Below, one piece after another: positions 58,379 through 64,000 of a stretch of DNA of 64,000 bases. Location: assembly GCA_963966185.1 (NCBI GenBank), contig CAWZYM010000174.1, forward strand, positions 72,501 to 136,500, written 5' to 3'. The position numbers were made by a program, and so were the translations under genes. The number at the start of each line of letters is the position of its first letter. The first letter of the stretch is position 1. Origin of the DNA: Rhabditoides inermis. Its lineage: Eukaryota > Nematoda > Chromadorea > Rhabditida > Rhabditidae. Below the pieces are notes generated by a model. That model saw only the letters and a program-made list of their open reading frames with translations, did no database searches and was not told the origin of the DNA.

Positions 58379-61158
58379 CGCACCTCGCCTGAAAGATGGG
58401 TATCCGCGTTCCCTTCACTTGATTGTCCATATTTTGTGATCTAGAGAAATTTGCATATTGCTCTCGGACAATGTCGTGTTGTCGTGGTCGTGTCTAGGCG
58501 TTCGCAAAGTCTCGCTCTTCACACTATTTCAAGTGCTTGAAAGGGAGGCGCGAGAAAGAGCGCTCATCGCAGCCTCCATAGTCGTTGTGTCAACAGCTTT
58601 TCCCTTCACACCTCACTCCTCCCCGCGATATTACAGTCGCGCTTAATTTGCATAAATTACGTGCCGTGGCCGGATTTTCAATTCCTCCTTCGGTCTTTTT
58701 GGCTCGTGGCTTCTCGGATTCCATTATGCGTCTATTCATATTCATTCCGCGCCACTTCTTCCAGCCTTTCTTATCGCGTCTGCTCTATTTCGTGCCTCAT
58801 TTATACCGTATACGGTTGGATGACCCTGCATAATGCACGTATGTCGAGAGAGATTCACTCAGCACTCACAACTCACTACAAATGTGTACGTACTCGCGTG
58901 TTTCAAAGCTTTCATGTTTGTATTTTGTTGCTCTTTTCCGTAGTTGCATACGCGTCGTCTTGCAAATCAAATTTCGCGCATAATCTATATCGCATTCCGG
59001 GAATGTAGGGACGTCACTGGTCCGCCAAAAATACATCACCCCAGTGTGCAGATCAAAAAAGTCTCAAAGGGTATATGGGTATGCAACGTTCCTCTCTCAC
59101 GAAAGCTGCTCGCCCGTCAATCAAAAGTCCGCGTCTGTTTAGCCCTGTCTTGACTTCTCTAGTACTACAACTCTAATTTCGTCGCGCGTCCATCTCGTCT
59201 TTCAAATAAATGCATCCACCGTTCGTGTCAACTCAGTGGCAATGAGCGTCTAATGAGCTCTCGCGCCAGTCAGCACGGTATCCGCGTCAATGCATCCTTG
59301 ATTGGCGCTTGTTTAGTGCAGCGTGTCTCACTTGCGCCACTCCCACTCACTCACTCACTCACTCACATCTATGTACCATCAATACTCGTGTATTCAGTGC
59401 GTGAGAATCTTAACTTTCTTATTCATATATGCAAATCAGCAACCTGTCAATCTTTCGTCGATAGTTTACGTGCGCGCTCCTCTCTTTCTCTTTCAATTGC
59501 CGGCGCCTAATTTAGACGAGCCCTTGCCATTCTTCCGGTGATTTGGAAGGCCAATCCTCTACACACACTCTAATTCTATCGCCCACGAACGCCGCACACG
59601 ACACTCCATTTTCGCAGTCCGGCTACAAATTCCGCGACAGTCTGTCGACGCGAATCGAGCGTAGCGGAGAAATCGCGGGCGGCTAGCGGCTTCCTAACCA
59701 CATTGGCTGCAGGAAGGGGCGATGCGCTCGGCAGTGAATCTTATTGTCCCCTCCTCACTCACTCGCCCTTGTCTCATCATCACATAGCAAATGCTAGAGT
59801 GTCCCTTACTCCCGCTCCTGATTTCGCTCTTTTGTTTCCGGGTATCTCGTTGTTTGCGTGAGTCTCTCGCTCTTCTTCTCGCTTTCTTTTTTTTCTTCGA
59901 CTCGCCTATGATTGAATAATCGTATCCTGTCGCGCGCATAACTCAGAGGAAAACCCCAAAACTCTATCCGCAGCTCAGTTTACGCTGCGGGGGGCTCTGT
60001 TTTGATTCGTTCATTTACACTTCCTGTCTTTTTCCGGCGTTTGGTCCTCTCGATTTCACGCGCACTCTCGCGTCTCTCTGCCCTCATCGGTTGCATTTGT
60101 ATTGGACCCAGCTGTGCTTGAGTGGAGGCGAGCCTAAACTACGCGCAAATCACTATCCCCCCTGCAACTTTGCTACGAGTTACGACTCTCTTGATTCTTG
60201 TCATATTTGTACTAACTGAACTCATAAAAGCCCCGTCAGTTATCTCACTTCGTTCATTTATTTTGTACATATGTTATTTAAATGTTGATTTGAGCCATTT
60301 TTCAGAGACGACGAGGCGTCGCAATCGACTCCGTCACTCGCGAGCTCCGATCCCGCCTCCGCTGTCATCGACCTAGGTAACTGGCTATGTCCTATCAATG
60401 TCGACTTTCGATGAAAACTTCAATGAAAACTGTGAAAAGTTCTATGAAAACAATGAAAATTGTGTTGAAATGGTAAAGATTTCATTGAAAGTGTAAAATT
60501 TTCAATAAACTTTTCACTGTTTCATTGAAATTTTCAATGACAGTCAACATTAATAGAATGATAGAATAGAACCATTAAGTTTATTCATAATTTAAATCTG
60601 AATATTAGTACTTTTCTTGCACAGATTGTAGGGACAACTCCTTCGTTATTAGTTCTAGTTAAGTGATCATGGAATTGATATAGTTCTGAAACGTATTCAA
60701 AATGCAATGGAATTTTAAAAAAAAAACGTTTCGCAGGTGCTAGCGGCGACCTCTCCTCGTATTTCGCACCGGAAGAGGGCATATTCGAAGCTCAACGACC
60801 GAATCTACAGGTCAGTGTGTAGTGCTGAAGAAGAGCGGGCAGTCTCCTCAAAACACACTCGAAACGCCGAAAACGCCTTCAAAACACCTACAAAACAAGC
60901 GATTGTTTTTCCATACTCTTTCACAACTGCCTTCCGAACAGCTATGAAACAGCGAAACAGCCGACCATTTTCGAAGGCAAACATTTGGTCATGTTTTTTT
61001 TTTCTCGAAGGCCGTTTCGAAGGATTTTTCGAAGAGACACTTTATATATTTAAAAAAGAATAGAATAGAAAAAAACGTAGTTTGTACTCTCGCTAATGTT
61101 TTCTTCAGGCACTTCTCGCAAATCCGCACGCAATGGGTAGTTTAGAAAAGCTGATCAG
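55007..61158 (+). CDS. Partial gene, four small exons; possible Cys-loop channel subunit
   Basis: Exons 55007-55070, 60306-60376, 60737-60810 and 61109-61158 each lie between a good AG and GT (donors GTAAGTTTAC, GTAACTGG, GTCAGTG, GTGGGTGG), and all phases fit (2/1, 1/2, 0/0). The joined reading has PRAVFINLASWLLSRLLYKS, a Ser/Asp-rich stretch (DDEASQSTPSLASSDPASAV), FAPEEGIFEAQRPNLQ and NPHAMGSLEKLIR. The first motif resembles the MPRWVR.vFLn.L..LL segment after M3 of nicotinic-type receptors, and the rest fits a variable cytoplasmic loop. No transmembrane exon is in reach, so the family call is weak while the exon set is stronger. The 5.2-kb first intron is full of CT tracts. The gene should continue past 61158. 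Confidence 0.5.
55071..60305. other. Large intron with CT tracts (inferred)
   Basis: CT tracts at 55440-55467, 56429-56486, 56866-56930 and 58333-58374, and one GA tract at 55947-55998. GC-rich promoter-like stretches and GTGTGT at 57630-57646 also occur. The long open frame at 56116-57048 is mostly Ser/Leu from CT repeats and is not a gene. Confidence 0.5.
60399..60549. mobile_element. Palindromic MITE in an intron
   Basis: About 150 bp folding on itself. The left half TGTCGACTTTCGATGAAAAC is mirrored by the right half ending TTTTCAATGACAGTCAACA, with GAAAA/TTTTC-rich arms of about 70 nt including GTGAAAAGTT and its complement. It lies in the intron between the second and third exons of the plus-strand gene. 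Confidence 0.65.
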
Positions 61159-62593
61159 GTGGGTGGAACAAAAAAGGCAATGACCAACGTAGGTGTAAAA
61201 TATCAAGGAGTGAGAAAAAGTTATTGTGTGTTCGGTGTGCTATGCTGCTTTGTCCGTGTATGCAAGTGTTGTGGTTTCTCCCCTTTTTTTCTGTTTGCAT
61301 GTTTATTTCACACATGGACACGTCAGCCGTCTCTTCTTCTTATGAGGTGAGGTGAGTGGATTGTTCCCCATTTCTCGCACCTACAAAGACCTGCCTGACA
61401 ACGCCTCCCAACTCACGACGTTTCCCCCGTCGTAAATGAGTGTAAATTATGGTAGTCTAGGCTGGTAACTCGATTTCCGCAGTCTTTATGCCAAGTTCCT
61501 ATGTCCTATAACCTATATCCCCCTCTCCCTTCGCATTACAATAGAACATTATGATTATGATGGATGCTTGCGGGGCGTGGAACATATTGCGCGCGATCGA
61601 TCATTATTAGATCACCCTGCCGAGAGTGTGAGAGCCGGCGGAAATCAGAGAGCTTTCCGTCCCTTTGATCCTATGAATATATTTGAGCACGTGTGCAGCA
61701 GCCGTCTTTCCATGTCAGTAGCTATCAGTCGTTGTGGTTTCCGGAACTACATAGTACCTGTCATCTCCACTCATATCTCCATTCTTCCCATAGTCAAGTA
61801 CATCCGCATATCATCGCGTCCAATCGACTCCTCTCACACCCACTCCAAACTCACCTCACATTTCCGAATTGCAATAACCGAATACATCTCGCGCGGCGCT
61901 GCCGCTGCTCTGCGTCCTCTCGAGAGTGCGCACTGCCTCGCGTGCTCTCATCCACCCTGCGCTCTCTCGCGCCACTCGTCTGACCCCTGGGAACCTGGGC
62001 CCGGGTCTATTTTCATTCCGAATTCCGGCTTCACACTTCGAGGCTCTCACTCTCCCCGAAATTTAATTGAAACTACTCCACACGTACACTCAATCCACTC
62101 TTTTTTTATACGTCGCCATTCTATCGTTATTTCGGTTTGTTTTGCGCCTGCGGAAAAGGCAGCTCTTCATTTGCGTCAGCGCCGCTATCGCGGTTCGCGC
62201 GAATTTGGTGTGGTGCGATGTTCTTTTGACCTGCGGTTTGTCGAAATGTTTTTGTAGTGGCAGGCTCTCTCTATTCTAATCATACAAAGTGAGTGCTGAG
62301 TGAGTGTATACTCTGTTTCTGCAGATAGTCAGCCGGGAGAGGGATAAGCTGTATAGTTGCGAGAGGCACACACACGCACTATAAACCGCCCCCCCCCCCC
62401 CCTCTCCCTCCCTCCTGGCTTTCCCAGGCTCAAATCCACATCCCGTCCCTCCCTGAAACAGCGAGCCGCCAACTAGTAGTCCATTCTGTATGAGTGACGA
62501 CTGCAAAGTCGCTCGGCAAATAGATGATGAGACTTCCGCCTGAGAAGTTATCGCTTGACCAGAATAGAGGAAATCGCTGTCTTTTCGATACTT

Positions 62594-62666
<73 letters not shown>

Positions 62667-64000
62667 TCTCTCTCTCTGACCCGAATCTGAACTCACAGAA
62701 CGCAGGCGCAGGCAATATATGCTCGTTCTTTCACAGATGTGTGTTCGTCCATATAGGCATATTGCCCCTCTCTCTCTCTCTCTCTCTTGTCTCTCTCTCT
62801 CTCTCTTGTCTCTCTCTCTCCCTCTCTCTTTCTCTCTCCCCCCCCCCCTCTCTCTCTCTCTCTCTTCCGGATATTCGTTCTTGTGTGTCCCTTTTGCTCT
62901 CTCAGCTTTTCTCGCCGGCACATTTTCCGAGGTTTCAATGAGAGACAAGCACGATTGTGCCTCTTCATGCCAGTGTTTCATTGTGTGGGTGTGAATCTAT
63001 GTCTTCTTTCTCTCTCTTCCTCTCTCTCTCTCTCTCTATCTCTCTCCCTTTATCTCTCTGTTGTCATATGTTGTCATAATCTCAGTGATCATGCAACTCA
63101 CTACTCATCCGAAGAACAGCTTGCGCTCTTTTTTGTGTCCGCCTAGACTCATCTCTCTCTCTCTCGCTTCTCCATTTCCAACCAATTGCATTGGTGACGC
63201 TGGCATACTAATTGTGTCATTATACGTCTACCTCTGTTCTCATTCTCTCATTCTCCTGAACTAAGCGCGTGTGTCAATCATTTTGCAAAACGACAGCTTT
63301 GCGGTTGCGGTCATTTCACGTTTTATGCCCATCACTTTTCACTCTCTCACTCATTTCTCGCACCTCTCGAAAAACGCCCACAACGACTTCCTTCAAACTT
63401 GCGAAATGGCTAATGTGACAGTGACAGCCCCGCTCGCAAAAAAGCGTCGTTCGATCTATGCGGGTGAGTGGGAGGCGATTGCTATGCGACCACTTGTCAT
63501 TCAGGAGCATCAAGAATCCATGTTTCTTCCTGTCACGTTGTGATCGCAGGTTGTTTACTTTGCATCCTTGCATTCGCTGGATTGATTGATGATCCATGAC
63601 TCGTCCACAATATCTCGCATTGTTCACTTTCGTGATATCAGGTGCTTGCCTCGCAACAATGAATCTATTGACCCAACGTGAGCTCAGATCTCTGAATCTC
63701 ATAGTCTTTGGGATATCTCAAGTCAATCGACTTGATTGTCTTCTTTCTTCGATCTGTCAAGGATCGGATATAAATGTTTTTGCGCTGCTCTCAAAACCTT
63801 TGATGTCGGCTCCACTGATCTCTTTTATCTCTTATCCTCGCAGATCCTTGGTGCAATGATAGAGCGCACTGGTTGTTGCATGGGATAAGAGAATGCCGGG
63901 AGAGGAAAGTGGGAGTGGGAAGATTGATGTTTTTCCTCGTCTACACGAGTTTCTCATCTCTTTTTGTCCTTTCCGCCCGTTGAACAAGCTTCCAAACGTT
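61159..64000. other. Low-complexity region to the window end
   Basis: CT tracts at 62596-62664, 62768-62864 and 63008-63060. A 229-codon open stretch at 61568-62257 follows an AG at 61481-61482 and could extend the upstream gene in phase, but its composition is not protein-like and no family is seen. No exon of a channel M4 region was found. Confidence 0.45.

Noticed and set aside
61568..62257. Plus-strand open frame of 229 codons
   Set aside because: Composition follows the local pyrimidine-rich DNA. No ATG near the start and no recognisable motif. It could be an exon of the upstream gene, but the evidence is too thin.

Overview
This is eukaryotic DNA and almost certainly nematode. Introns are often only 42-60 nt with TTTCAG-type acceptors. 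Some start codons sit 1-2 nt after a TTTCAG acceptor, as at trans-splice sites. The gene content is a nematode environmental-response set: CYP2-clan cytochrome P450s, 7TM chemoreceptors of the Sre and Str classes, and an astacin protease with EGF and CUB domains. Long (CT)n/(GA)n tracts and non-LTR retrotransposons are common. A diplogastrid such as Pristionchus is a guess that sequence alone cannot settle.

Layout: 0.2-7.6 kb holds two complete P450 genes in tandem on the minus strand. 8.3-9.05 kb holds two back-to-back TIR elements. 9.2-10.9 kb is an Str-superfamily chemoreceptor (minus). 11.3-13.2 kb is a foldback element with about 570-bp arms, each carrying a tRNA-like box and four tandem hairpins. 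13.8-15.9 kb is an Sre chemoreceptor (plus), with a nearly full-length LINE (16-19.5 kb) inserted just past its stop. 19.9-21.6 kb is a decayed P450 (plus).

From 21.3 to 50.0 kb the window is a segmental duplication of about 11-13 kb per copy. Each copy carries, left to right, a P450 3' fragment (plus), an astacin (minus), a complete P450 (minus), a gene remnant of unknown function, LINE debris and an Sre receptor (minus). In copy A (21.3-34.3 kb) the astacin has two nonsense codons and a second LINE has inserted; in copy B (38.9-50.0 kb) the astacin is open throughout. Between the copies lies a single-copy gene (35.6-38.5 kb) for an unusual protein: a Cys-rich N-terminus, an RNase HI domain with all catalytic acids, a second RNase H-like fold lacking them, and an unrecognised C-terminal domain.

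From 50 to 64 kb the DNA is low-complexity, dominated by CT tracts on the plus strand. Four small plus-strand exons with matching phases (55.0-61.2 kb) mark part of a large-intron gene, possibly a Cys-loop channel.

The P450s probably act in xenobiotic or lipid oxidation at the ER, the receptors in chemosensation, and the astacin is secreted. The sequence shows no operon-like functional coupling; the linkage looks like co-duplication of a P450/receptor cassette, once inverted and twice direct.
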